The notes under the pieces: model-generated
Told to the model about the DNA's origin: nothing
Seen by the model: only the letters and a program-made list of their open reading frames with translations
Databases searched by the model: none
Program-made: the position numbers and the translations under genes
Source: Pholis gunnellus
Taxonomy: Eukaryota; Chordata; Actinopteri; Perciformes; Pholidae
Length of the DNA stretch: 64,000 nt
Assembly: GCA_910591455.2 (NCBI GenBank)
Contig: OU342817.1
Coordinates: forward strand, 4,921,915 to 4,985,914
Direction: 5' to 3'
Shown: positions 36,054-48,239 of the stretch, one piece after another
How the letters are laid out: each line of letters opens with the position of its first letter
Numbering within the stretch: the stretch's first letter is position 1

Positions 36054-39000
36054 GGGACAGAAGGAAAAAGGCTAAGTCACTATGGAAAACGAAATGGCTC
36101 AATAACATATTATGGAAGATGTCGTATTCTCTAACTATTTAAATATGTTGGGGTTTTTTTTCAAGAGATGCAATTATTTATTTTTCCTTGAAGTGTCTTT
36201 ATGTTAAGATTGCACCAGCAGAAACGTAATCCATCCTGCAGTAACACATTTCTCTGCTCAGTTCCTGGACGTGATGGAAATCTTCTGAATAATGGCGACA
36301 GGATTTAGGCTCCTGTGGCAAATGGCGGTAATTATCTCTGATTTTATTTTTCTGCAATGACAGATTTAGCAGTAGTAGCTTAATTAAATGACTTAGGAGA
36401 AGAGAAAATGACTTAAAGTGGCAAAGACTTAACTGAGAACTCAACTTAAGACAATGACACAAGTTATCTGAATAGATGTTGAGCCTGTGCTCGGTGAAAA
36501 GGTAAAGTGTTGAGACAAAAGGGAGTTTGACCTCATGAAAGGATGATGTGACCAATCTGTGACTGTTAAAGCTGTTTGAAAGGTTTGTATGAGAAATAGT
36601 TTGTTAGATCCTCTCGAAGCCGAGCAGGTTTGTCTTGAAGAACAGTGACACCTGGGGGGACTCGGGACCGAGAACGCCACAACAGTCCATGAATCAGCAA
36701 CTGTTAAAGAAATTACTCATTCTGCTGTAAAACTGCACAGGTCTTATTTTCTGCTATGTGTACTTTCTCCACTAAAAGCAGCGTGGCTACAAGAAAGACA
36801 GACAACAAGTGTTTGATTATTGCAAAACAGCAAAGGCAGTAAAAATACACCAACCTAACAAAAAAGACCCTCAAGTAGCATTATATGTTTTCTTGACAGC
36901 TTTATGGGTCTAAATGGTTCAGTGCAGCCATAAATGGGCATGTTGGGAGCTTCAGAGCGAAAAAGCCTTATTGGTAAGGGAGAGATATAGTCGGTGCAGA
37001 GCTTTGAATGTCTTTTAAGAAGAACTTACTGTTGGAATCTGAAGCCGTAATTCAATCATGACATTCGCTTTTCCAGCTCCCTTCTTTTCCTCTCTGGCTG
37101 CAGCTCAGGAAAGGTAATTACACGATGAAAGTTTATGAGAGGTGAATAATAGAAAGGAAGACTCCAAGAAAAAAAATGATGTACTCCCCCTCTATTTGTT
37201 TATAGTCATCTTTAGGGACCAAATGTTTGCACGGCCATTTGGTGTAAAACCTTCAAAAATACAAACCTTTCCTTTATTTAGACAGTCCTCTAACGATACA
37301 ATTCCCTTCCTTAGGAATACTTGGAAGTAATGAATTTCCCTAAAACTTTGAGCACCGTGAAGTTTGGTGACCGCACTTGTGACTCTGTTGTTTCAAGATT
37401 TAATGTAAGTCTCATTCTGTAACAACCAGCAGCCATGTAGAAGATTCTTTATCTCATGGTCCCTTGATGTAATGTTTAGAAACGCATCAACTTTATTTAT
37501 CATTACAGTACATTATCTGTGTAGCATAGTTTCCCAGACTATGAATAGACAAGCACGGTCACCCTGACTTTTAAAGCTGCTGAATGACCCACTAAAATAT
37601 TTAATTTTCATTTAGCAGTTTCCTGCACCAGGGTAGTTCAAGTTATTTTGCATAAATTAATTCAATAATCAAATACAGTATTAAAAATCCCACCTGAAGA
37701 TGCTAAAAATATTTCTTTCATTATAACTTCTTGTATTAAAACCTAGGAACGTATACTCCTCTATCCCTGCGTCTCTCTCACATTAAGTCACTCACATTGT
37801 CACCAGGGGGAGGTATACTATCAAACATCAGACGGTGAACTCATTGAGTCAGTCTGACTGACACATGCAGGTTCATGGAACAGCAGCCATGTGAACCCTT
37901 AATGGACATGCCTGCATTAGATCATAAAGAGCCTATGAGAAAACAGAATGGACCATTATGTCTAAACCCAGCCTTCATCAGTGGAAAGCTAGAATCCCCA
38001 AAGACACGCTAACTATAGGATCAGTAACTATAGGACCACTAACTGTAGGATCACTGAGGTATGCGGGAATCACACAGAGCAGCCGGGCTGCTGCTGCCTG
38101 CTTGACACACTAGTGTATGCACACTGGTTTTACATAATAATACCAATACTGATACAGCCACAGTATCAAAACTAATGCTGCCCTATGATACTGACCCTGA
38201 CATGCTAACTCTTTCTGATTCTAATAATGCTTATATTCATGATTTTAACTCTAATAATACTAATACTGGCAGTACGCTGATATCAATGGTGTTAAGTAGC
38301 CTTAATGCTAAGTGTATCCGTTTAAAATCAATTCTTAAATTGAAGTGAATGTTATTTTGTTTGATAGGCTAAATCTGACATTTAACAAGAGTCTAAAACA
38401 AAGCTAGAGGCTATATGTGAGGCTGTGCTTAGACGGAGCGTTGCTTCTTGCTAAATACTAACACTAGCATGGTCAACATGCTCACACGGAAAACACCAAC
38501 ATGCTGATGTTGGAGGTATAATGTTTATCATGTTCACCATCTTAGTTACGCATGTTAGCATGCTAGCATATGCCACTTAGCAACTACACATGGACTACAT
38601 GTCAGACAGCCATCTCTTTTTTTACACACGCTTTATTTATATATTATATATTTATAGACGACTATAATGGAGAAGCAGAGTTTCCAGAATGAGAGACTGT
38701 TTTTTAGCTGTCTTTGTAACAAAGCTCACTAACTAACGTGTTCATATCTTGTTTGATTCTACAAAAAAAACAAAGTGTGAAAAACAACATAAAAATGGCT
38801 TTAAGGGGGATTATGTGCGGGACTATTTCTTGGCCAGGAGCAGTAACTTGCTTCCAAAGTTGCAGTGAAATTGCTCGGCAACCAGCAGAGAGGAAGTGAC
38901 TAAACCTGGAGAAGAAATGAAACCACACCTTGTTGTGTCACGGACTGACCAGTGCCAGTACAGTACTAGTACTAGTACTGGTGAAACTTCCCTTTAAAAC

Positions 39001-41176
39001 CAAAGGATAGCATGAAATCCTTTTTACAACACAGTCAATGGTCAATGTAAGGTCAGAGGACAGAGTGTTGAAATAAAATGAGCATATTAAGGAACAACAC
39101 AACTGAATGACTTCTCACAAACAGCTTGCACAGCTGTTTGTCACTCTCGTGGCTTGGAAAGAGAAGAGGGAATTATCCGTGTGGGAAGACGAGCCTCAGC
39201 ACTGAAGGAATGCCTTTCCAAGCTCTCAGCACATCTCTGTGTCTCTTCCAATGTATCATATGTTTTCGATCAAGAATTGTGTTGTCATTCCAGTGTGCTT
39301 GTTGTTACACACTTGTCTCGTGTTTGTGTTGAGAGCAACACATCCGCTTAAAGACTGGAAACAAGATGCTGCATTTGTGACAGATTTCTTTCTATGGACT
39401 CTTTCATTTGAGGATTGTATCGAGCTATTGTAGTGCTGATGACTTGCTCTCTTTGTTCTTTTTATGGGTCAAAGTGGGAGGTAGGCCAAGAATTAATTTA
39501 GTTTCTTAAGGAGGAAGGCCACTCCCCACGGGGCTTTTTCACTGTACAGTAGCAACGCTTTCTGGGAGATGGTGTAAAACAGACAAAAGTGGTGCAGACT
39601 CACCTCATGCCAGCAGAGATTGCCAAGGAGATATAAAGAAGGCACCCAGCACCATGTGAATGATGTTTATAATGAAAATTACAATATGAATGCTGTCATT
39701 ATTCATTTTTGATGTGAGTCCTGATGTGTTATTTGATACATAACCTGAAATGTTGACAAATAAGCTACAAAAAACATTTAAACAACATTTTAAATGGAAG
39801 AAGAAATCAGGAGGATTATACTGCCTTTCTTATTTCATACCTATTCTGCTTAACACAGTGAAACTCATACAAAAAAAAACATACTATCATCTACATTCAT
39901 CTGTCTGGGATATCTGGCAGCAGTAAAAACTAAACTTCAAGATCATGTTAAAAATATACAGTAGAATACAAAATGTATATTCTCAGCCTCATATGCTATG
40001 TTCTCACTTTTCGTAAGCTAAATATATTATTATGGCATATTATGGCAATTTTTTTTTATCACTTCAAGGAAACTTTAATTAAATATATATATATACAACA
40101 ATTCAAACTTAAAATTAACTCTGCAAGCTCCGTTGCCTGTGGTGAGTTATGAAGTTGAGTAACAGTGTTCCTGCATTGTGACACTAACTTTGAACTTGCC
40201 AGTGGCTGGTCTTGCTGTTGTAGCCGTGTTCCCATGTCAGAGGGTACAACCCTTCCCTTAACAAAATAAACTTCATGTCATGTCATTGTGTCATGACTGG
40301 GCGTCTCCTTTCCTGGCCATAGATTTATAGGTGACTAAAATGTTGACAGTGTTGCACTCCTCCCCTCAGAAGCGGCGGTCAGAAGTCATCAATCCTCTTG
40401 ACAGCCGAGGCTCTGAGACACATCGAAGCCCCCGCAGTGGAGCTCTAGAGTCTGCAGAGAGCTGAAGGGATCTGAAGGGAGGGGGTGAGGGAAGTTGACA
40501 GTGTGTTGAGAGATAAAGTAAACAGGGAAGTATAAATAGTGTGCATGGAGCAGATGCAGATTTATACTCGGTTTACTTTCAGTTCAAACAATCAGCTTTA
40601 TTCTCTCAAAGTTAATTTATGTCACTTGTATAATGACAACTAGAGACAATTAAAGCTATCTTGGGCTTGTTAGTGCCACGTATTGTACAATTAGCTAAAG
40701 TTCCTAACCATTTTTACTGACGACCTTATATTATCTTGAGTGGGTATCCCATCCATTTCAAAGAGATATTTGATAAATCTAAAGTTTGTTTAATGCATTT
40801 GCTAATACTATATAAATGAAAACAAATAAATGCATATAGGTGGTTAACATGCCGCCGTCTTTTTTATCTCATCAGTTAAACAAAACAATGTGCGCTAGCC
40901 TTTCACATTAGATGCGATGTTATAAGTAGGCCAGAAGTATGAACATTGAGGCTCCCACATGTGGCTCAAATGTGTACTGCAGATATGGAAGTATGTAGAT
41001 ACAAATGGCTCATTCTAAGGAAAGGAAAACCCAACGTTTCTTAGTTTCAGCTGATTATACATTAATAAAAACATAGTTGTGAATATTACGTGCCAATAAA
41101 TCTCCCATAACATTAGACACTGCTCCTTTAACTTAAAACAATACAACCAATCACACACATCTGTTTAACATTTGGT
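36054..41176. other. Intergenic region, no gene seen
   Basis: All frames are short and lack coding character. The segment 38400-38600 has the repeated 'catgttagcatgctagcata' style typical of dispersed fish repeats, and AT-rich stretches occur around 38640 and 40085. I find no RNA gene or conserved-looking exon. Confidence 0.5.
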
Positions 41177-41182
41177 TTTATT
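41177..41182 (-). terminator. Possible distal poly(A) signal of the myadm-like gene
   Basis: On the minus strand AATAAA reads at 41182-41177. If used, the myadm-like mRNA would have a 3' UTR of about 1.65 kb across 42823-41160, which contains no other coding frame. Confidence 0.4.
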
Positions 41183-42823
41183 GACACTGGATTATTTTCA
41201 GACAACACTGATGTGGTATGCACAGTTGAAATATAAAAAAAGCTGAAGAATATAACACTTACACCATTTAGAGAGAGAGAAGCATCTTTTTTGGTCTCTT
41301 TCTCTGAGTATTTATTACAGCAGTACAAAGCCAATAGACCCAATTGAAAACATTTCTAAATTTAGTGGTATGAGTTTGTCTGTCTAGTGTTAATGAATGC
41401 TTTGATATTTGGAGACACCAGACATTTAAACACACATAGAAAATACTAATAGCACTTTAAACATACTTTTCTTGTTTTTTCTTGCATATGTTCTTTCCAC
41501 ATATATATATTCTTGCCATTGATTGTAGCTTGCAGATACGGATACACATATATCATAACGGGAGCAAAAAGCTAGCATAGCATTCATCTTAACAACATGT
41601 AAACTATTTTTGCTCTTTTTTAAATGTAACAGCATTGGAGCCGTGTAAAAATGACATAAACAATACAATCTGATCAGCTGCTCTGCATACTGTTGGGAAG
41701 ACAAAACAGTCAATTGCATTAATGAAATCATCAAAAAACAAAACAGGACTTACTTGAAAGTCTTGGATTTCCATTTGTATGACATTCAAATATTTTCTCC
41801 AACAGTTAACTTATCTTAGCTCTTAACAGCTCATTATTTTTTCTACATTTTGTCATCTAGCGATTAAAAACAGAAATACTGATCGGCAGTCTTTTTCAAC
41901 AAAATTGAACACAATCTTTAGGCATCCAACTGACATACATTATGCAAAGAACAAATCGAACAAAAACACAATAATAAGCCGCCGTTTTCTTTGTTTTTTC
42001 TTCATTTGTCATTACAGACTATGTTTACATGCATATAGTATTTGGGATGTTAGCTTGTATCCTTAAGTTTTGGCATGAAGATTCTTTAAATAGCTTACTC
42101 ATATCCAGATCCTAAACATCTTGTATTTTTGTATTTTACAATGGGCAATGATCTGCCGTTAATGAAAAAAAAAGATCCAGCAATCACATTCAGGTCTCTC
42201 ATAATCAAGATTAGAGTCTGAAAGCAAGGTTTGACATCGACATGCTCCAACACATGAACAGAGAGCCTCAGTAATTTAAGGGAATATTGTTGTACGTGTA
42301 AACATAGCCATTGACCTCAACCTCTCCCTCTTCTCTCTCTCTCTCTCTAAGGTACGAAGCAGTACACTTTACACAAAATCAAATTTGGCAGGTTTGCAGA
42401 GGCAAAACTGTGAGTCTAGGGACAAAAGAACCCACAACATTTTGGTTTGATTACCCAGGTTGACGAGCTGAACTTAGAGATAGTTAATAGATCCTGGGTC
42501 TGCCATTATACAAGAACTTCTACTTCTCCTACTATTTTGTTATACCAGTACTATGCTAAAATCAAATCCTTAAATATTAAAATTTCAAAATGAAGTCCCA
42601 CTAGATAACAACACAATAAACTATACCCGTTGTGGTCTAACTCCACAGTCTGCTCCCATCACGCTCCGTCACGTGGATGCCGTTAAACAAGACCGGAGTC
42701 GCAGTGATTACACTAGCATTTGCTCGCACCACCGTATTTGACAGCAGTTCAACAGCCTTTGCAAACCAGCCAAATTCAATTTTATTTGGAGCATACTGCT
42801 GGCCTAACACCCTTTCTCCTCCC

Positions 42824-43705
42824 TCAAGCGCTGACAAACACCAGGCGGGTGGAGTAGATCAGGTCGACCAGGTAAAGGATGAAGTTGACACCCGTGAGCA
42901 CAGCCACCGCCATGAGCTTATCCCAACTGCACAACCCCAGCTCGGTGTTGCAAAAGTGGGGCCTATCTTTTGAACCGCCATGCTTGGGGTCAAAGTTGAA
43001 GATGGGCCAGACAATGGTTGCTGATAGGTAGAGGACCACGGCCAGCAGGGCGTAGCCAGACAGGAAGCGTGCGAACGGGAAGGGGAGGCAGCCGGTGCAC
43101 TCGCCTATGCAGAGCAGGATGATGGCCGCCGACAGGATGAAGCAGATGCAGTAGACGGACATGCAGTACTTGAGCGCATGGTTTCGGTCGTACACCACGG
43201 GGTCGCTGATGAAGACGAAGATGATGCAGGCCACAAAGGTCTCGCAGACTTTCAGCAGGCCAGGGGCCGTGGCCATGTAGCCGGCCACCTCGCCCGGACG
43301 CGCCTTGCTGATGCTCACCTCGGTGATGTAGGCGATGGTGGCCAGGCAGGAGAAGACGGTTGTCACGATGCGGTAGGTGCCGACTTCACCCTGGCCTGAG
43401 GAGCCCTTGAGGAAGTAGAGGGGGAAGATGATGGAGGCGGACAGGCAGAGCAGGGCGGCGTAGCAGGCGAAGGTGATGGGGAAGTTCTTCCAGGAAACAG
43501 GAGCTCTGGTCTGAAGGCCGAAGAGCTCCACCAGGAGGACGAGCAGACTCCCTGCGAAACTGAAGGCCCAGCAGAAGATGCACCAGTCTCCGGTGCCGTG
43601 GTGGAGTCTGCCTCCATGCACGGCCAAGGAGAAGGCCACGCAGGCGAAGATCATGGCTGCCAACCGTGTCCATAGCAGGGGGCTGGAGTGGAGGACTATA
43701 GCCAT
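42824..43705 (-). CDS. myadm: MYADM-like four-pass/MARVEL membrane protein, 293 aa
   Basis: A single uninterrupted minus-strand coding exon has its ATG in a strong context (CACCATGG) at 43705-43703. The 293-aa product has about eight hydrophobic spans arranged as two MARVEL-type four-helix units, as in MYADM/MYADML2. Recognisable blocks are GDWCIFCWAFSFAGSLLVLL, SWKNFPITFACYAALLCLSA, TVFSCLATIAYITEV, GLLKVCETFVACIIFVF, and near the C-terminus WDKLMAVAVLTGVNFILYLV. MYADM proteins sit in cholesterol-rich plasma-membrane domains and influence Rac1 membrane targeting and junctions. Several teleost paralogs exist, so exact orthology is open. An acceptor at 43802-43804 shows a 5' UTR exon (43801-43706). 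Confidence 0.88.
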   Translation of the reverse strand: MAIVLHSSPLLWTRLAAMIFACVAFSLAVHGGRLHHGTGDWCIFCWAFSFAGSLLVLLVELFGLQTRAPVSWKNFPITFACYAALLCLSASIIFPLYFLKGSSGQGEVGTYRIVTTVFSCLATIAYITEVSISKARPGEVAGYMATAPGLLKVCETFVACIIFVFISDPVVYDRNHALKYCMSVYCICFILSAAIILLCIGECTGCLPFPFARFLSGYALLAVVLYLSATIVWPIFNFDPKHGGSKDRPHFCNTELGLCSWDKLMAVAVLTGVNFILYLVDLIYSTRLVFVSA

Positions 43706-43801
43706 GGTGTATTAGGAGATGTGAGACGCTGAAATGGTTCCTGTGTTGGGAGTCACTTCCTCAGATTTATACCACCAGCTACTCAGAGAAGGCAGAGAAA
43801 A
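43706..43801 (-). other. myadm: 5' UTR exon part of the myadm-like gene
   Basis: A minus-strand acceptor (TTTTCTTACAG) precedes TTTTCTCTGCC at 43801, and the sequence runs without interruption into the start codon at 43705. It has no upstream ATG in good context. Confidence 0.55.
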
Positions 43802-43805
43802 CTGT

Positions 43806-46800
43806 AAGAAAAAAAACATTGAAAAGAATTAGTTATAATTAGCAAGATTTCAGGAGTTAATGTAATTTCTCATGACCTGAAATGACGTACATGATACATC
43901 CACATGAGGGCTTGAGCAGGCTCTGCACTCCTGCCTGCCCTTTTCCGAAGCACACAAGGCTGTTATTGTATTTTTATGTGAAACTGTGAAAACACAATTT
44001 AAAACCACAAATAATGACTGAATTGTGGTCACGCTCCACACACCACATTTACGTCTGGTCAAATCATCTGGTGAACACTTCCCTCCTTCTTCCCTGTTAC
44101 TTTCTGCCCCTGCATCAAAGTCCAGACTGCTTTCTCAACAGCATTTCTGAGCTGAGAGCAGACTGTTTCACTCTGACATTCCTCCATGCTCATGTCCTCT
44201 AGCGGGCGTGGCGCCGCAACCTCCACCGACCCCACAGTGTGTCTGTCATCATGCTCTAAACATGGCCCTCTTCACTTGTTCCACCCCCCACTCTCAGGGA
44301 CCTCAGCTACACGGCAAGATAATCTGAAATCTGAAAAACATGGCTTTGAATCCAGCGCTGCTGGGTCTAAAATTCTGACCTTTATTATGGAAACTGCATC
44401 TTTAAGGCCCTGAAAACCTACTCTTACAAAGAGAGATATATGCCAAAGTAAAAGCACTTTTGGTTATTTCACATAAGAGATTTGTTGCTGTTTTCAAAAT
44501 ATATTTTTGATATTTTTGCCAAGAGTTTAGTAGATGATTATTTCCTTTACTTGGTAAAACATATAAAATGTACATCTACTCTGTAAATTTAGCAGAAAAC
44601 GCTGTAGCTGTAGCCACAAGAGACAATTAAAGGATAATGGTAAATTGTAACAGTAGCACAAGTGGAAAAGAGTCACAAAGCAAACCACTGCTGGTCACAC
44701 CAGAGTTTATTGGATTGAGCTAGGGTGTGTTTTATTGCTTATGAAATTAGCTGCTCATTTGTAAGACTGATGAATGCGCTAATACCTCTTTTAAAACCTA
44801 CAGTCTTCTTTCTAGTTTAGGAATATGTTTTGGCTGCAGCTCGATTTGTCTGTTGAATATTTCTTTATTAAATTAATAATTGTTTTGTCCTTCAAATTGG
44901 TTGTTTTGTCACATATTCAATGTACAACTATATAAAATAGAGATACATAGCAAATCATCACATTTGCAAAGCTGAAACCAAGCTTTATCTCTTAATTAAT
45001 AACTTTTAAATTGACTCCAATGCTACACACGGGTTGGCCAGTCTTCAAGGGGCGGGACTTAGTGAAGGATCAATTGCAGTTTTAAAATTGCTTTTGATGA
45101 GCTCATCGATTATTTGACTCATTTTTTCAGCTCTAGTTTTTCTCTAGTTTGCTTGATTTGGACACTCAGATTTATTTGTTGCTCGCTCGCATGCTGAAAG
45201 AGATTTGACCAAATTGCGCCAAACTAAACTCCAGGTTTCATAACGCCCTTTCTGAGAATTGTGGGTGAAGTCATGTTTTCAGCAACACACGAGTTCAGGT
45301 GTGAAAGTGGTTGCATTCAGCTGTGCCCACTGCAAGGAAGTGAAGGTTTTTTCCAGTTGATACAAATGATTCAAACTGCAACTGGTTGTGCAGCTGCATG
45401 CACTTTGATCTAATGAGGTTACTGTCATTAGTACATATATCCTCTTTCTCCTCTACGATGGATTTCTATTGAACGTTGCTGCAGAATGGCGTCCATTTAA
45501 AGAAGCTCCTGCTATTTTTTTCCTAGTGACTGCAGCTGATGTTCGCTCTGGACAAGAACTCGAGTACCAATATTTTTTGTTCCTTGCTTCACAAAAAAAA
45601 ATCTTGAAACATCTGCTCTCAAAGAAACACAATGTACAGCCATAAAATCACATTTAACAGGATAAGATGGACATTTTCACAGTGCAGAAACCCTCTGACC
45701 GCACTGGCTGTCCTCCCTCCCGTCTCTCCTGACACCCATCACCCACTTGGCTCCACAAGCTGCATTCCCCGTTCCCAGTTTACACAGGGAGACAGTTATA
45801 AACAAGGAGAAAAGGCCTGTTTACATTACTCCCATTAAACACCTATAAAATAATCGAGGCTGGGGAGGCAAAAAAAAACTGACCGGGTGGCGAGGTATAC
45901 GAATAAAAAGAAAATAACAAAAAAGAGAGAGAAATGGAAAAAGAGACCCCTAGAACTCCTGCAGGATGACTAACTTGAAGCCAAGAGGGAGAGGAGGGGA
46001 TGCAGGGGAGTAAAAAGAGGGAGGAACACGGGGGAAGCCCTGTGTATCAGGCCACAGAAGGACACACAGCTTAAACCAGTGATGGAGTGGAATAGCAGAG
46101 ACGTGAGTCACCAACCGGGCCCCTTTCTTTCACCACTCCTCCTTTTTTCTCCCCCCCCCCCCCCTGCCTCCTCCCTTATTTCTTGTAAGATTTTCCAACT
46201 TACTGATGAGTTCCAGATGTGCTGCAGTCTGGCTGCAGCTGAACAACTAGTAACTTTGTCACATTTGCCAAGTTCTTTCCTTTCCTCTCTTTCCCTTCCC
46301 TCCTCATAGTCCCATTTGGCGGCTACACCCTATTTTTTCCATCAGTTGTCCTCTTTCTCCCTCCCAGCTCAATACTCCCACTCCGGCTTTAAAGTCAGGG
46401 TACCAATTATGCTTCATGTAAACCACTCAAAATAAACGTATACGGAGGGGTCGTAATGGAAAAAATCAATCCCGCCACTCCCGCCCGCCATTACTTTGCA
46501 GCTTGTGGAATCAAGTCAGGAAAGAAATGGACGAGGAAAATGGCAGAGGGGAGGCAGAAAAAAAAAGAGAGGGAAAAGAAAGGAGCGCACAGTGTGGAAA
46601 AGTGTCTTTTCACAGCACAGGATGGAAAACACGACAGGATCACACAAACAGGGGCACTTCCCCAAATGGAAGAGGGGCTGCAAATAGGTTCACACATCAG
46701 GGTTGCAACAGGACAGCAAACAGGATATGACAGCATCATGCTCCTCTGCACACTTTTCATACAGCAGGGGAGTGTGACCTACACACACACACACACACAT

Positions 46801-47966
46801 GGACGTTCAGGAAACAAGTGTTTGTCTCAGGCAGAGCAGTCATGTGCGCTGCTTGTTTGGTTGTCATGACACAACATCACTAACTCGATTTCACCCATAA
46901 TCCACTTACTGAGGACCTGTGGGTCGAAGCACAAGGCGAGCTCTGTTGGCAAACCATCCCAGTGCGTGCGTTACAGATTCATGATGGTATATTAGTGTTA
47001 TCTGTGTTGTGTGTTCTCGAAGTCTGGGGCAAAATGTAGCTTCACATTTGACCTTTTTCAAAACAGGAAAAAAATCAGGATTCTCCTCCAGATTTTCTTT
47101 CTTGTCGGACTGGAGCACAGCATGCAAACCATCACAAGATACTAAATCTCTCCTCTTTTTTGGGGGTAATTGCTTTTTTTCTGACCAAGCAGCGAAAAAG
47201 GGAATCTTGGATACATTTCTGCATTTAAATGAAGAAGTTGTTGGTGAGAATCGTCTTCAATAAAATGAAGGCATTACATTAACCCAAAATCCAGTAAATG
47301 TCCCCATAGAGCATTTGAACAGTGTGTGTGTGTTAGGCCCCTGCAGAGGTTCATTCATTGACAGTGAAGGTGGGTGTGCCGCCTGCCGCACCCTTCTCCC
47401 ACCACACACTACACACTACAGCCCACTACACACAAACTCACCCCAAACACAGAAATACTTTCAAAATTTGAATTTGTTTTTGTAAACTGGACTGGAAATA
47501 TATTTTAAAAAACATTATACAATTTTAAAATGTCTAAAAGTCTCTTACCACAAAGATACTTTGTTTTAATTAATACAAAAAAGTATAATAAAGTGTCTTT
47601 CAGTACACCAAGAAGAAACTTAGAAATAAATGTAGTCCTGCAAAAGATTTGATTTTACTCATAACTCATATTTGTTATGTTTGGTACATTTCCAAACTTA
47701 TTTCGACAATAAGAAATACAAGCTTTACTTTTTAACACTGTGACAATTTCCTCAAGCATGCACACAAATAAACACACTCCAGCTGCTGATTGCATCACAT
47801 TCTCATTCAGGTAAACAAGATGCAACAAGTTGCTGAACGAAGTCTATTACTTGTTAACGCTCAGTAGCACTTATTTAAAAAAACTAAACCGCTTCCTTAC
47901 CGCGAAATCCCGACATCGAGTTGTGTATATATAGCTATCATGAGGTTTGATCTAAAAGTTGTTTAC
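43806..47966. other. Probable first intron of the myadm-like gene, no coding exon seen
   Basis: The region is low in coding signal. It holds a poly-C run at about 46150-46163, purine-rich and short CA stretches (46779-46798), and otherwise unique-looking AT-rich DNA. The intron assignment depends on the candidate upstream exon near 47967. Confidence 0.35.
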
Positions 47967-48110
47967 CTTTCTGGTACTTTTCAGCCGATATAGTGTCTCG
48001 TTTCTTCGGGACATCCACCGTCAGAGAATTGTAGATCGCGACTCCTCGGCTCCGTGACTTGACCAGCAGCTCAGAGAAGCAAATCCCCGCCCAGCAAAAC
48101 CAAATTAGGC
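47967..48110 (-). promoter_or_regulatory. Candidate non-coding first exon/promoter for the myadm-like gene
   Basis: On the minus strand a GC-richer block ends in AGAAAG before the donor GTAAAC (47966-47961). A CCCCGCCC GC-box-like site lies close by (about 48084). It is the only promoter-like patch upstream of the myadm-like acceptor at 43804. The right boundary is a guess. Confidence 0.35.
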
Positions 48111-48239
48111 ATCAAAATGTCTGCACCGTTATTCACATCTGTCTCAACTCTCCTCCTCCTCCTCCTGCAGCCTGCAGCCCGTCGGGACATGGCTGCTCAA
48201 CACACCCAACGGCAGCAAAAGTTTAAAACTTTTGCCCTA

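Noticed and set aside
42637..42837. Minus-strand ORF just after the myadm-like stop
   Set aside because: It overlaps the end of the coding exon in another frame and lies in the 3' UTR, with no family resemblance.
43178..43399. Plus-strand ORF inside the myadm-like exon
   Set aside because: It is an antisense shadow created by GC-rich codons of the membrane protein.
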